A stretch of 64,000 nt of DNA from Entophlyctis helioformis (GCA_025526915.1 JAHLKH010000065.1:62001-126000); one strand, 5' to 3'; counted from the stretch's first letter, positions 10,372 to 22,517 are shown. A program made the numbers and translations. The notes: a model not told the origin generated them from the letters alone.

Positions 10372-13300
10372 TGGTGCACGCAAGCGCACCAAGCTGGCGT
10401 GCGAGTATTGCCGCAAAAAGGTACGCCTGTTGCTGGCATAGGCGGCTCGGGCCCGTCCATGAGGCTGCCTATGAGTTGTGCAGCACCCGAACAGGCCTGT
10501 GCCTGCCGTGTCCTGCCCTTCCCTGCCCTGCCCAACTCTGCCCCCAACAGGGCGACGCTGTCGAACGCCGCTGACAGGGCCATCGCCACCCACGCCACTG
10601 CCATGCCGCACCAACAGAGAATCCAATGCTCGGGCTGCAAGCCCGCCTGTCTGGACTGCCGGTCCGTGGGCATTGAATGCGTGTACAGACAGGAGCCTGT
10701 CCGCAGAGGCCCGCTGGCTGCCCGCGACTCCCAGCGACGGCAGCAGCCGCAGCCGCAGCCGCAGCAGCCCACGCCGGCCTGGACGCCGGGCACGGCCTCG
10801 TCTGCCCCTGCGTCGATGCCCCTGGCCGCCAGCCGTGCCCAGTCTGGCCAAGCGGATGCTGCGCGCGGCTTTTCCGCTCCTTCTCCGCCCCGCGCTGTCG
10901 AATCTGGATCGGCGGCGGCGGCGGTAGGTCGCTTGACGCCCGATCCGCCTATCGATCCAGCCGTCATTCGCACGGACAGCACCATTGCTGGCGCGCTCGC
11001 GAGCCTCATCGGCAGCGACGAGGCTAGCGGCCGGTCCAGAGGCGGCATCGCCCTCCTTCAACGAGACCAGCCGCGCCACAGCCCGACCGCGTTTGCCCCT
11101 TTGCCAAGGTCGCCGCAGCTGCCTCCTGTGCTCGACCAGAAGCTGCACAGCCTGGACTCGCAGATGCCGCCAGCCGCCTCTCCTCTCAAGCCGTCGCCTG
11201 CGCCGTCCATGTCGGCTGCCGCGTCGCAGCTGTTCTCGTCGCCTTCCTTGCAGCTTGGATCGATGCCCAACACAAGCTCTCAGACACCAGCATTTCCCTT
11301 GCTTGATGGCTGGCAGCAACAGCAGCAACAACAGCAGCAGCAATTGGCCAGCACACTGCCATCCACGCAGCAAGCGATACAGCAAAGTCTGCAGCCGTTC
11401 CCAACTCTCCCTGCCTCCTCATCGCAACGGCTGATGCCGCCCCTGCCGCCAGGATCGTTGACTGGTATGCAAGCTGGCAACGACGCGTACCGCCGCCTGC
11501 TTGAAGTCGAAGCACCGCTCGCCTTCTCGTCGCTGGCTGCATCCACTGCTGCTTCTACAGCCTCAGCAATGGCGTCCTTCCAGCAGCAGTACCAGCTGCA
11601 GCAGCAGATTCAGGCGGCACAATACCCTCAGCCTCGTGATCCGCCGGTCGTGTCTGATCCGCAGCAGGCGCAGTGGATGGACGGCCGTCGGACCGAGTTT
11701 GCAAACTACGAGGCTTCGCTCGAGGAGCAGCGTGTCCTTGCTCGGCAGATGCGCGAGGTCGAAGAGAAGCTGGGCAGCATGGATGTCAACGTGGCCGGAG
11801 GAGTTGCGTCCGCCAGTGCCGCACAGTTTATGCCGCCCAACCAGCCAGGCCAGAATGCGCAGATACAGCAGTCCAGCCAATACCTGGCTGTGCCAGTCAC
11901 GTCATCGCCTTGGTCAACTGCGTCCACATCATCGTCGTCGAACTCGTCGCTGCCAGACCTGGTGAACACCTCGGATGCCACGTCGATCCCCACGCTCTCG
12001 CCATCGTCCTCTGTATCCGGACTTGCACCATCTGGCGGCATGGCCAACTTGAACAGCACGATCGGCAAGGGCATCGAGCCTCTGTCGCAGGGCCCTCATC
12101 CATCGCTTGTGCCATTGCCATCGCCTATGCCAGGCGCATCCAACCTCAGCCGCAGCAGCCACAGCACAGTTGGTCAGCCAAGTGGCGACGCCGTCTCTGA
12201 ATCCACGTCTGCACCAAAGCCCCACAAGACGCCAATCTTCTACGACATGCTCGACATCTTCTTTGAGTTTTACTACCCCATCTTCCCCATCTTCACGCGC
12301 GACACGTTCCTGGCGACGGTCGAGTCTGAGCCGCCGTTTGTGCTCAACGTCATGTACGCGCTGTCGCTCATCACGCCGCTCCTGCCGCCGCGGATGGCCC
12401 ACGAGATGGCAGAAAAGTACTTTACGCTTGCCGTGCCCCAGGTCGAAGCCACTCTGCGTGAGCCGCCCACGATCACGGTGGCCTATGGCCTGCTGCTCAT
12501 GTCCATGTGTGCTGCACGTAAGTCTGGCCAGTCGACTGGACCATGCCACCTGTATGCTTGGCGGACAGACCACCGAGCTAACGTCTTGCCACGTGCCGCT
12601 AGTCACCAATCGCGCAATGGCGTCGTGGAAGTATCTCACCACGACCATCAAGGTGGCCAAGACGCTCAAGCTCAACGACGAGCGCTCCTACACACATCTT
12701 GACCCTGTACAGCAAGAGATCCGTCGTCGCATCTGGTGGTCCATGTACGAGATGGAGTGCTCGCCTGTCTCAGTGTCTCGATCCCGTTCAGTCTCGGCCG
12801 CTCTGAGTTCAACGTCGCCTATCCAAGCCCCGAGGGTCTCTATATCGACAGCATCCTCAATGCCAAGACGAGTGTGGGCCGGTTCGTGTCGCTGGACGGC
12901 CTGGATGTCATGGACGAGGACATGCCGCAGGCGGCCTTGCTGCTCGGGTCTGCGGCACGGGATGCCGAGCAGAACGCGTTCTTCCGCATGCTCGACTGTG
13001 ACTTTGTTGCGGCACCGCTCACGAGCCCGTTGCGGCTGCTCGTCATTGGCATCACGATTCTGGGCGATGTTCACGAGCTGCGGATGCGAGAGGCGACGCT
13101 TGTGGGCGATCCGTCGGCTGCGCGCGAGGGAGGGCCGCCTGGAGGACCGCCTGGAGGACCGCCGGGAGGACCACCGGGAGGATCACCGGGAAGACTGCCG
13201 GGAGGACCACCGGGTGGACCGCCGGCCGACACAGCAGTGGAGTGGGGGTCGCCAACGTTTTCTGACGCCGAGCTGCCCCAACCCACCGAAGGAGCACCAG

Positions 13301-13917
13301 CCACGCCGCGGAGTCCCGAAGAGGAAGAGCGCCACTACAAGGCCGAGATGCAGGCCGTCAACGCTCAACGCCGTGTCCTGGAGGAGCGTCTGGAAGCGTG
13401 GTTCGCCGAGTTCCCAGACTGGATCGCACACGTGCAGCCGACGTATGGCTCCGATCTGGCCATGGGCACGCCGCCGCCGTGGCAGGCGGCGTACATTCTC
13501 GGACTCTTCCACGCGATGCGCATCATGCTCTTTGAGCAGCGGCTGCTGACGGCCATCCGACAGAACCGGATCGCGTCGATTGTGACGGACCACGCGTTTG
13601 ACGTGTGCATGGAGTCTGCGCGGCGCATCACGGCGCTGGTTGGCGTCTTCAACGCGTGCGGCAACAAGTCGTTTTCGTTTGTGTCTGCGTTCTTTGGCCG
13701 CAGCATCTTCCATGCCGGCCAGCTGCACGCCATCTCGCTGCTCATGGACAATGACGGGCTGTGGGACATTCCGCGGGCGCAAAAGTTTGAGATGCTGGAC
13801 CTGTGCATCTCGTCGCTTGCAGCCATGACCGAGTACTTTTTGCTTGGCCGGCCGAGCGTGGACCGCCTGCTGCTGCTCAAGGACGCGGTGCTCACGCGCA
13901 AGCAGGTGGCCCTCTGA
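10181..13917 (+). CDS. ZnTF3: Zn2Cys6 transcription factor, one-base frameshift
   Basis: Exons: 10181-10420 (Ser/Ala-rich, ends CEYCRKK), 10618-12517, 12603-13917. The introns (GTACGC to ACAG; GTAAGT to CTAG) are 197 and 85 bp. The finger reads RIQC after splicing: C-x2-C-x6-C-x6-C-x2-C-x6-C, with an extra Cys in the middle loop (CSGCKPAC). A long Gln/Ser/Pro region follows, then an MHR (FEFYYPIFPIFTRDTF, RRRIWWSMYEME). Just after that motif, near 12757, the frame must change. Adding one base would align YEME with the following IPFSLGRSEF, as in the paralogues, giving about 1151 aa. Spliced length is 3455, one short of a multiple of three. Gly-Gly-Pro-Pro repeats sit inside the C-terminal half. 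Either a consensus error or a real lesion. Confidence 0.85.
13130..13224 (+). repeat. 12-bp GGPP-encoding minisatellite in ZnTF3
   Basis: About eight units of GGAGGACCGCCT-like sequence encode Gly-Gly-Pro-Pro repeats, a flexible insertion within the MHR-containing half of ZnTF3. Confidence 0.85.
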
Positions 13918-14177
13918 GCGCTTCGCCTTGCTGGTCTCGAATGAAGCTGGTTGTGCTGGCGATGCGCTTTCTCGTGGTGCCGGCCAGACCGGCCAGACCG
14001 GCCCGCCCGCCCGCCCGCCCGGAAAAGCATCTTGTTGCACCGCGCGGCACGGCCCCAATGGGAGACCACGTGGGGCTGTTTGGCCGGGCTTGGTCTGGCT
14101 TGGGCTGGCTTGGTCTGGCTGGAGAGGCCCGACAATATTCCGGCGTTGGCCTTGAACTCGCCAGTCTGCATCTGGCC

Positions 14178-14782
14178 ATGTATCAGCAGCAGCAGCAGCA
14201 GCCAACCCAGCAGCCAGCCCAGCAGCCAGCCCAGCAGACGCAGCAGCAGACGCACCAGCAGCACTATGCACTTGGCCAGCCTCCCGCCGGCGTGTACGCC
14301 TCTCAGCAGCCGCCGCAGGCGTACCAAGCACACCAAGCACACCAAGCACACCAAGCACACCACCACCACGCAGACATGACAGGCACGCACGCACAGCACG
14401 CACAGCACCTGTATGCGCATCCGGGCCAGCCGCCGTATGCGCCGTACGACCAGCAGCAGCAGCAGCAGCATCTGCAGCCACAGCATCTGCAGCACCCGCC
14501 GCAGGCGTACTACAGCTATCCGCTGCCACCGCCACAGCAGCTCGGCTACGGGCAGCACCAGCAGCAGGTGCAGCAGCAGGCCCAGCAGCAGGCCCAGCAG
14601 CCACCACCGATGCTCCAGCAGCCGCACATGCCGCAGCACTACGCTCCGTATCCGCAGTACGTCCAACCGCCCGTGCAGCCACCCGTGCAGCCGCCGCATC
14701 CGCACTACGCCCCACAGCCGCCGCCTGCACCACCACCAGGCCCGGTCACGCAAGGACTGCCACCGGCTCCTGTGCAAGGCAT

Positions 14783-14815
<33 letters not shown>

Positions 14816-15348
14816 CATGCAGCCGCACTATCACACGATACCCACGCCCTTGCCGCCAGCGGCTGTTCCGGCCGCCGCACCAGCGCCAGCACCAGCAGCA
14901 CCGGCACCGGCACCAGCACCAGCAACGTCGTCTGTGCCTCCACAGCCCGGCGTGCATCCCCCGTACCTGGCACCGCAGCATCCGTACCAGCACCACTACG
15001 CGCACGGCCCAGCACCTCCCGTTCAGCCCGCCCCGTCCCAGCCCCATCCATACCCGCAACCGCAACCGCACCAGCAACAGCAGCCTGCCCTGCAGTCTCC
15101 ATCCGGTGGCGTGGTTTCGGGCACGCCGCCGTCTGCCGCTGCGATGGCGCCTGGCCAAGGCCCAACTGCGGCACCTGGCCTCGCTGGCAGCGGATCTCCC
15201 GCTGTATCGTTGCCCCAGAACACCGCTCCGGCGTTTTTCAGGGTGGCGGCCCACAGTGCTGCCGCGCCGGTGTCGCAATCCGCCCCACGGCCTCACGACG
15301 ACGATGTTGCCCACGACAGCTACGGGCACCATGCCTCCCACGCTCTGT

Positions 15349-15381
<33 letters not shown>

Positions 15382-18139
15382 CGGGCTCGTCCAACTACGA
15401 CAACGCCAACTACCACAGCAACGACAACGACGAGGACGCTGGCGCTCCCAAGCGGCAGCGTGCAAGCAAGGCGTGCGACACGTGCAACAAAAAGGTGCGC
15501 TTCTGGCTCCTCCTGCTTGGGTCTCGCAAAACCGGCGCTAACGCTCTGGCTGAATGGATTGACCTGGCTCGTCTGCTGACACTTGGGTCGGGTTTTTGGC
15601 CCGCTCCTTGCCACGTGGGCCTTCATCTGATCTCCCGCGTGACTGGACGTCTGGGCACTGCGGTCGATTTTGCCGATCCTGGATCGGGCTTGGATCGCTC
15701 CCGGCAAACGAGCAGAAGGTGCGCTGCGATGGCGTCCAGCCGCTGTGCACCAACTGCAGAAACTCGGGCCAGAGCTGCACCTACACACGCATCGCACGCA
15801 AGCGTGGCCCCAAGCCTGGATACATTGAGGAGCTCGAGGGGCGGGTCAAGGAGCTGGAGGAGCTGCTCGGCCAGCTGCCGCCCGGTGAGCAGGCCATTGA
15901 CGATCTGGGATACGCGGCTGCCATGGCTGCTGTGGCTGCGGCGACGGGTGCATACAATGGCGGCGACGAGGCGAGCGAGACCAGCAATGATGGCGGCATG
16001 TCGGGCACACGCTCTCGTCGCCGGTCATCTGTGGCGTTTGTCAAGTCAGAGGACAGGCAGCCACATGCCGACGATCTGGCCGAAGCCGACCGACATACGG
16101 GCCAGTTTGCCCAAGGCCCTGCATCCCAGCCTGGCCCCGGCGATGCGGCTGTTGGAGCAAGTGCCACCAGCCGGCCAGGGCCATACTCTCCGCAAGAGGC
16201 ACCCTCGGCAATGGACACGGGACTGATCAGCACGTCTGCGCCACGCGGGCCCGAACAGTACGCCGACTATCGGCCGGATCTCATTGACTTTTTCTTCTCG
16301 AACGTGTATCCGTTCTTCCCCGTGCTGCACAGGCCCTCGTTTGTCAAGAACGCACGCAGCGAGAACCCGCTCCTCCTCAACGCGCTATACGCCGTGTCGG
16401 CACACTACGCCTACCCGTCCATGCCCGGGATGTCGATGCACTACTTTTCGACAGCACGCGCGTTTGTCGACCGTGCCATCGAGCAGCCGACGTACGTGAC
16501 CGTCATTGGGCTCATTCTGCTGTCGCTCTTTGTCTCGAACGCCGGCCAGACGACCGAGGCGTGGGTGTACTTTGGCATGGCGGTGCGCATCGCACAGCAG
16601 ATGCGCCTGCACTGCGAGCCCAGTCTCGAGCGCGTCGCCTACTCTGAGCACATCCAAGAGTACCGCCGCCGCATCTGGTGGGCGCTGTACGAGACGGACC
16701 GGTTCATGTGTCTCACGTCCAAGCTGCCCTTTGCCATCCGCGAGATGGACTTTAAGGTCAACTACCCGAGCACCGAGCTCGTCTGGCTCAGATCCCGCCC
16801 CAAGCGGTACGCGTCAGGCTACGGCAACGGGCAAGGACTCGGCCAAGGGCAGGCTGACGCTGGCAGCAACGGCTATGAGTACGGCAGCGGGGCTGGCGGC
16901 CAGGACAGCATGGACACGCAGGGGGGAGACGCAGACGGGCCCGGCATGATGGACACGGCCATTCCCGAGTACTTTACGCATTCGGCGCGCATGGCGCTGG
17001 GGCGGGACGGCCTTGTGGCATCGGCCAGTGCGTCTGGCATGCACAGCGGCAGCAGCACCGGCGGCGGCAGCAACGGCAACGGGCACGATGGCAGCAGCGC
17101 CGCACAGCGCAACCACCACGACCCCACACGGCCCGACTTTGATCCCCTCGTGAGTCTGGAGAGCTACTACATGCAGCTGCTCGAGATTACGACCAAGATT
17201 GTTGCGCTCGAGCGGTCCCGACGCCCTGCCGTGCAAGGGTCAGGGCATGGCTCGTATGCAAACGGCGATCTGCTCGATGCGTCGCCCGCGCACGAGTCTG
17301 CGTACCAGTCTGCTGCGCTCGACCGGAGTCTCTCGGAGTGGTTCCAGCAGGCACCCGCGTGGCTGCAGTCTGAGCCTCGCCGATATGCGGTTGGCCTTGG
17401 GTTCCTTGGCGGAGCAGGGGTCAACGGCGCAGTACTGGCGCTGCCGGCGGGATCGCTGCCGACAGAGACGGGCTTGCCACCGTGGAAGGTTGCGTTTGTG
17501 CAGATCATGTTCTACTATTCGCGGCTCATCGTGCACATGCACGCCCTCGACAAGGTTGTCGCGCAGGCCACGCATCTGGCACGCGCAGCTGCCATCCAGG
17601 CCACAGCCGCGGCGGCACAGGCAGGGACCGAGGCCGACCGCGATGCAGCCGTTGCGGCGGCGACCAGTGCGGCCCGTGCAGCCATGGAGCACCCGACGCT
17701 GCATGCGTGTGTCGAGTGTGCGCTCATGATCGCGTCGCTTAACGATGCGTTCCTTGCCGACAACCCCGAGTTCCGGTACATCTCGCCGCACGTGTACCTC
17801 GGGCTGTGTCTGGCGGGCGAGGCGCTGCTCCTGTCCGTGCAGGCAGCGCAGCAGCCGTATGCGCCGCCAACGGCGTTTATGCCGCGCGTACCAGAGTACC
17901 CTCCACGCCGGAGCGGCACGGACGGCACGGACGGGATGGATGGCACGGATAGTGACGCGGCGGGATACAACCCGTCTGTGCGGATCGAGCAGACACTTGC
18001 GGATGGCTACGTCCCGGCTGTGCTGGCTGTGGTCGACCGGCTGCTGGACTCGCTTGGCGCGCTGTCGCGCATCAGCACGCTCGCGTCGCAGGGCCTTGCG
18101 ACGCTGGTAGCCAAGCGCCAGGCCGTCACACGCCTGTGA
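14178..18139 (+). CDS. ZnTF4: Zn2Cys6 transcription factor with long Gln/Pro N-terminus
   Basis: Putative regulator of 1246 aa. Exon 1 (14178-15494, 439 codons) begins MYQQQQQQ and is Gln/Pro/Tyr/His-rich, with an AHQAHQ repeat and an acidic segment. It ends CDTCNKK. The intron is 15495-15715 (GTGCGC to GCAG). Exon 2 is 15716-18139 and begins KVRC. The finger is C-x2-C-x6-C-x6-C-x2-C-x6-C, followed by RKRGPKPGYIEELEGRV, a likely coiled coil. The MHR contains FFSNVYPFFPVLHRPSFV, YFGMAVRIAQQMRL and RRRIWWALYETDR. A Gly/Asn/Ser-rich insertion follows the MHR. Both intron borders carry the same AAGGTGCGCT, so the junction could be misread. The frame is open further upstream (ATGs at 13940 and 14058); 14178 was chosen because low-complexity coding sequence starts there. 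Confidence 0.9.
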
Positions 18140-18149
18140 TGGGCGGAGC

Positions 18150-18155
18150 AATAAA
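18150..18155 (+). promoter_or_regulatory. AATAAA just after the ZnTF4 stop
   Basis: Canonical poly(A) hexamer 10 bases after the TGA stop at 18137-18139. Confidence 0.5.
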
Positions 18156-18217
18156 GGGAGATCTGTGCTCGGCTGGGCTTGTCATGCCTTGCGATGCCAT
18201 GCCACGCAAGAGGATAT

Positions 18218-18283
18218 TGCTGTTGTTGCTGCTGTTGCTGTTGTTGTTGATGTTGCTGTTGCTGCTGTTGTTGCTGTTGTGCA
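18218..18283. repeat. (TTG/CTG)n trinucleotide repeat
   Basis: Interrupted TTG and CTG triplets in intergenic DNA. Noncoding here as far as can be seen. Confidence 0.8.
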
Positions 18284-18629
18284 CGTCGCTACCAGACTGC
18301 CCCGCAGCCTGTCATGAGCAACCCTGGTCATGTTCCACGACGTTTCAGCTTGCCGATCGCAGCGGTTGAACGTTTTTGCAAGCGGGCCGACTGATCCGGC
18401 AGGCTGGATTGGCACATTCCTCCGCACGCACGCTCGCTCGCACGCCGGCTTTCACGATTCGAGGCGCCACGAGGGCGAGTGGCCATCGGCGGCCGCACGG
18501 TGCGGCCACATGAGCAGCCCGGCCGTGGTGCACAGCAGCACTGCTGCCGTGTGGTGCACTGCTGCCGAGTGCCTGTGCCTGTGCTCAGCAGCCCACACCT
18601 CACGCTCTCCTCACTCGCCCCTTACTCCC

Positions 18630-18716
18630 ACACACACATACACTCACCCACTCACACACTCACCCACATCCACCCACACACCCACACACCCACACACCCA
18701 CACATCCACACCCGCC
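18630..18716. repeat. CA-rich (CACACCCA)n repeat
   Basis: Tandem CACACCCA/CACTCACC units upstream of ZnTF5, purine/pyrimidine alternating and strand-biased. Confidence 0.8.
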
Positions 18717-19054
18717 AACGTCACACATTCTCCCGGCTGCGGCCCCCCCAGCCCCGCCGCGTGCCGTTCTCGTTTTGCCGGCTTCCGAACTTGCCCAAAC
18801 AATGCCCCGCGCAACCTCCGCCTCGGCTGCTTCTGCCGCCGCCGTGGCCTGCAACAGCAGCAACAGCAGCAACAGCAGCAACAACAACGACCACAACAAC
18901 CACAACAACCACAACAGCCACAACAGCCAAGCCCTCTTTGCCCACGCCCACTACGACATTTCCCTCTACTCCCACTCCCAGCAGGCCGCCCACACCCCAC
19001 ACCCACAGCCACAGCCACAGCCACAGCAGCAGCCACAGCCACAGCCAGCCGCAC

Positions 19055-22000
19055 ATGTTCCCGCCCGCCCGCCTCGCCGGCAGCATCAACGGCACCAGCA
19101 ACTTCACCGGCAGCAACTTCACCGGCAGCAGCCTCGTGCTCGAGACCGTCACCGGCAGCCCTTTCAAGCAGCCGGAAGTCTCGGACGCACAAGCACAAGC
19201 ACCCGCTGCCCCGACCCAGGCCGCCGCCCTGCCGCACCGTGCCTCGCAGGCCTGCGACCGCTGCTACCAAAAGGTGCGCCGTCTGTCTGTGGCCGTCTGT
19301 CTGTGGCCGTCTGTCTGTCTGTGGGCCGTCCGCCCGTTTGTTTTGGCGACGTGGCCGTGTGATGGCCGCCATCAAGCCCCTCTTGTTGCACGCTCTCCCA
19401 CTTGCACCTTCACTGGAGCCTGCGCCTTCGACAGCTGCTCGTCTGCGTGAACGCTGCGTGGCTGCACGGGCCGCATGAAGAGAGGGGCCGTCTGCCACAT
19501 GACGGCCCACTTCAACTACCTACTTCAACTGCCCACTGTGTCAGCCCACGGCGCAGATGGCACCATTGGCTATGCTCGCCTCTTGCATAAATGCTGACTG
19601 CGGCTCTGCGTCCTTGTGTGCACCATCATCCGGCCTGCCTGCACGCCGCCAACTCCGCCGTCACGCCGTGTTGAACGCCGTCACACCGTGTCGCCACGCG
19701 CGTCATCGGGCCGCGGACTCGTCCCTTGAACGGCCTCTCGTCGCCTCCTCGTGCTCCCCGTTGCTGCCACACCGCCTGGCTGGCCCGCCCCCCTTGCCCG
19801 CCCCCTTGCTTGCCATTCCCAACGTATCTGCGTCTGCAGAAAGCAAAGTGCGACAACCTGAAGCCACGGTGCTCTGGCTGCTCCGTCGTCGGGTATCCCT
19901 GCAGCTACACCCGCGAGCCAAAGCGCCGCGGCCCCAAGCCCGGATACATTGCCGAGCTCGAGTCTCGCATCAGGGAGCTCCAGGCCATGATCACCGAGCG
20001 GAGAACAGGCAGCCACCCCAATGGCGTCACTGCCCGCGCCACCACCAACGCAAGCACCACAAGCACATCACCGCTCCACGCCACAGCCGCTCAAGGCAAT
20101 GGCAGCCGCATGGGTGGGACAAACAGCCACAACAGCCCCAGCGCCAACGTCATCGTCAACAGCAGCAGCAACAGCAACAACGGTGGCAACGGTGGCGGCA
20201 GCAAGAACCGCGTTGCGCAAGCCTCGCGCTCCGCTTCGCCAACCGTCGCGCTGGCACGCAAAGCCTCGTCTGCGTCCCAGGATGTGTATGCGCCTGAACC
20301 TATCGCCGCCGACTGCGCTGGAGACACGGCCTCGCTCTCGACTGCTGGGTCGCTGTCCGGCTCTCGCTCGGCGTCTGCCAACAGTTCGACTGCCCCTGTG
20401 TCCGCATGCGTCTCGCCCACGCTCGCTGCTGCTGCTGCTGCTGCTCCCCGGCTTGCCCAAGTCGCGGTCGCTGCGTCCATGGAAAAGTCGGTGCCAAAGC
20501 TGTCGGCTGCATCAACCGCAGATGCCGCAAACGCCCCCGTGTCTGCATCGCTGCTGGCACCCATCACGTCTGAGCAGTCCGCCTCGACCCCCTTCTACGG
20601 CACCGGTCACCACCGCTCCTTGACCAGTTTCCCTCTGCGCCACTGCAACCCCGACTTTGACCGCGATCCGCTGGACTTTGCCAAGACCGCGCAGAATGTC
20701 CGCCACCAAGCCCACCACACCTCGTCCCACTCCAACCACCAGCTCAACCACGCACAACTACTGGCCGGCCGCCCCTCCACGCCCACCGACTCCATGTGTC
20801 TAATCCAGACTTTAACGCATCCTTCTTGGGCAAGCCCGCGTCCGACCTTGCACAGTCCCACACGCCGATCCGCATGGACCTGATCGACGCCTATTTCGTC
20901 TATGCGCGCCAACGCATTCCCATGCTCCATCGCCCGTCGTTCATGAAGCAGATTCACTCCACGTCGCCGCTGCTGCTCAACTCCCTGTACGCGCTCTCTG
21001 CCTACTACCTGCACGGCATGGGCTTTGACCCGTCCAAAGAGTACGTTGGGTTTCTGGAAAAGGCACGCAGCCTCATGCACCTTTACATCTCGCAACCGTC
21101 GTTCGAGACGGTCTTTTCTCTCATGTCTCTTTCTATCGTCATGTCTGGTAAGTTGCCGCCGTAGCGCATTGCCTCGGCGCACACAATGTGGTCCGCTGGC
21201 ATGGATTCAGTGCTGAGTGGCTCTCCTTGTCGTCCAACGCCTTCCCCGCCACAGCAACGTGCAAGTCCGAGGCTATTGTCTATGTCAGTGCCACGTTCCG
21301 GATGGCGCAGCAGCTCGACATCTTCCGCGAAACGCCTGAACAGCGCGCCTTGCCGCCCCAGTCGGTCAGACAAGAAGAGGCGCGTCGTCTGTGGCATTTC
21401 CTGATCATGGTCGACCGCTTTGGCTCGTTTGCTGCACATCTGCCGCCAGAGATGCACGAGATCGAGGTCAACCAGTGCGGCATGCCTCTGTCGTACTACT
21501 ATCCGGGTGAGTTTGAGATTGAGCCTTCGGCAAGCAAGGCCATTGCCGAGTCTTTTGTATATAATCGGCCTGTGCACACCACCACCGTCGATGGAATCAA
21601 CCCGTACCACAAGTACCTCGAGCTCAACATCATTTTTGGCGACGTCACACGCCTGACGCAGGGCTCCATGGTCGACCGGTCGAATCACGACGAGTCTGCA
21701 CGCCAGCGCATCGACGCCAGTCTCATGCAGTGGTACGAGTCACTGCCGGCGTGGATGCAGAGGATCCCGGAAGCATACAGCCTGGACCCGTGGTCGACCA
21801 CCACGCCGCACTGGTTCAACACGCACATCCACATGATGTTCCATCTGGCACGGCTCGCTCTGCACCTGCGGACGCTCCTCGCCGTGCTGCAGGCAGACAT
21901 GGACGCCGCGCGCGACCACCCGCTGCTCGCGCACTGCATGAGCAGCGTGCACACGGTGCATGCGATCCTGTCGCGGTTCCGCAACCAGCACCCGAGCCTC

Positions 22001-22264
22001 ATCTACATGGGCTCGTGCTTCCACAAGGCGGTCTACCTGTCCGCACTCTGCGCGCTCATGGCGCTGCAGCTGCCGGGCGCAGACGCTGCGCAGCTCACCG
22101 ACGTGTTCGAGACGCACACGTGGGGCATGCATCACCTGTCGTGCACGTGGGGGCCTGCCCAGACGGACCTGGCGCACCTCGAGAGTCTCTGGCTCGAGCA
22201 CACGCGCAGCATGTGGGAGGGCCGGGTGCTGGAGATGATTGGCCGTCTGCTGAACGACCAATAA
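19055..22264 (+). CDS. ZnTF5: Zn2Cys6 transcription factor, one-base frameshift
   Basis: Exons: 19055-19273 (ends CDRCYQK), 19840-21147, 21255-22264. The introns are 566 bp (GTGCGC to TGCAG) and 107 bp (GTAAGT to CACAG, phase 1). The finger is C-x2-C-x6-C-x7-C-x2-C-x6-C, with KAKC opening exon 2. The linker is KRRGPKPGYIAELESRI. The frame must shift by one base near 20797, between PTDSM and SNPDFNASFLG; total exon length is one short of a multiple of three, giving about 845 aa if repaired. The MHR includes RMDLIDAYF, RQRIPMLHRPSFM and ATFRMAQQLDIF. The C-terminus has INPYHKYLEL and AYSLDPWSTTTPHWF, shared with ZnTF6 and ZnTF7, so these three form a subfamily. The N-terminus may be longer (ATG at 18802). 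Confidence 0.85.
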
Positions 22265-22265
22265 A
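22260..22265 (+). promoter_or_regulatory. AATAAA overlapping the ZnTF5 stop codon
   Basis: The TAA stop at 22262-22264 lies within AATAAA, the same arrangement as in ZnTF2. Confidence 0.55.
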
Positions 22266-22298
22266 AGCCCTCTGGTGTATGTGCCTTGCGTGGCGTCG

Positions 22299-22346
22299 AT
22301 GCCGGTGTGCATACCGGTGTGCATACCGGTGTCCATACCGGTGTCC
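22299..22346. repeat. 12-bp tandem repeat carrying CCGGT, possible operator array
   Basis: Four consecutive units of ATACCGGTGTGC/ATACCGGTGTCC lie between the ZnTF5 stop and the ZnTF6 start (about 170 bp upstream of the ATG). Every unit carries CCGG, that is, overlapping CGG/CCG triplets, the half-site type recognised by Zn2Cys6 dimers. The regular spacing is what a cooperative binding array would look like. Function is inferred. Confidence 0.6.
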
Positions 22347-22517
22347 ATACTCGAGTCTATGCTGTCAGCTGCTTGGCCAAATTTGGTTGATGGAATCGGA
22401 CCGGCTTTTTGCCTCGTGTGCCTCCATCACCGATGCGGTGATTGTTTCGGCGCTACTGCGGCACCGTCGACTTGCTTGTTGAAGCGGGTTTCGGCTTTGT
22501 CCACCAACACAGAGGGG

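Larger units (their letters stand above)
18156..19054. other. Intergenic region ZnTF4-ZnTF5 with simple repeats
   Basis: Presumed promoter region of ZnTF5. It contains a (TTG/CTG)n tract at 18218-18283 and a CA-rich (CACACCCA)n tract at 18630-18716. Frames through it translate as Thr/His or Cys/Leu runs and are not convincing. A more plausible coding segment is the Asn/His/Gln-rich frame from an ATG at 18802, which may be the true ZnTF5 N-terminus if one base is wrong near 19055-19070. Confidence 0.5.

Noticed and set aside
18479..19450. Thr/His-rich protein from the CA-rich tract
   Set aside because: Its upstream half is translation of simple repeats; only the part from 19055 carries the finger and is kept as ZnTF5.
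22299..22346. CRISPR-like repeat
   Set aside because: Units are directly adjacent with no spacers, only 12 bp, in a fungal genome.
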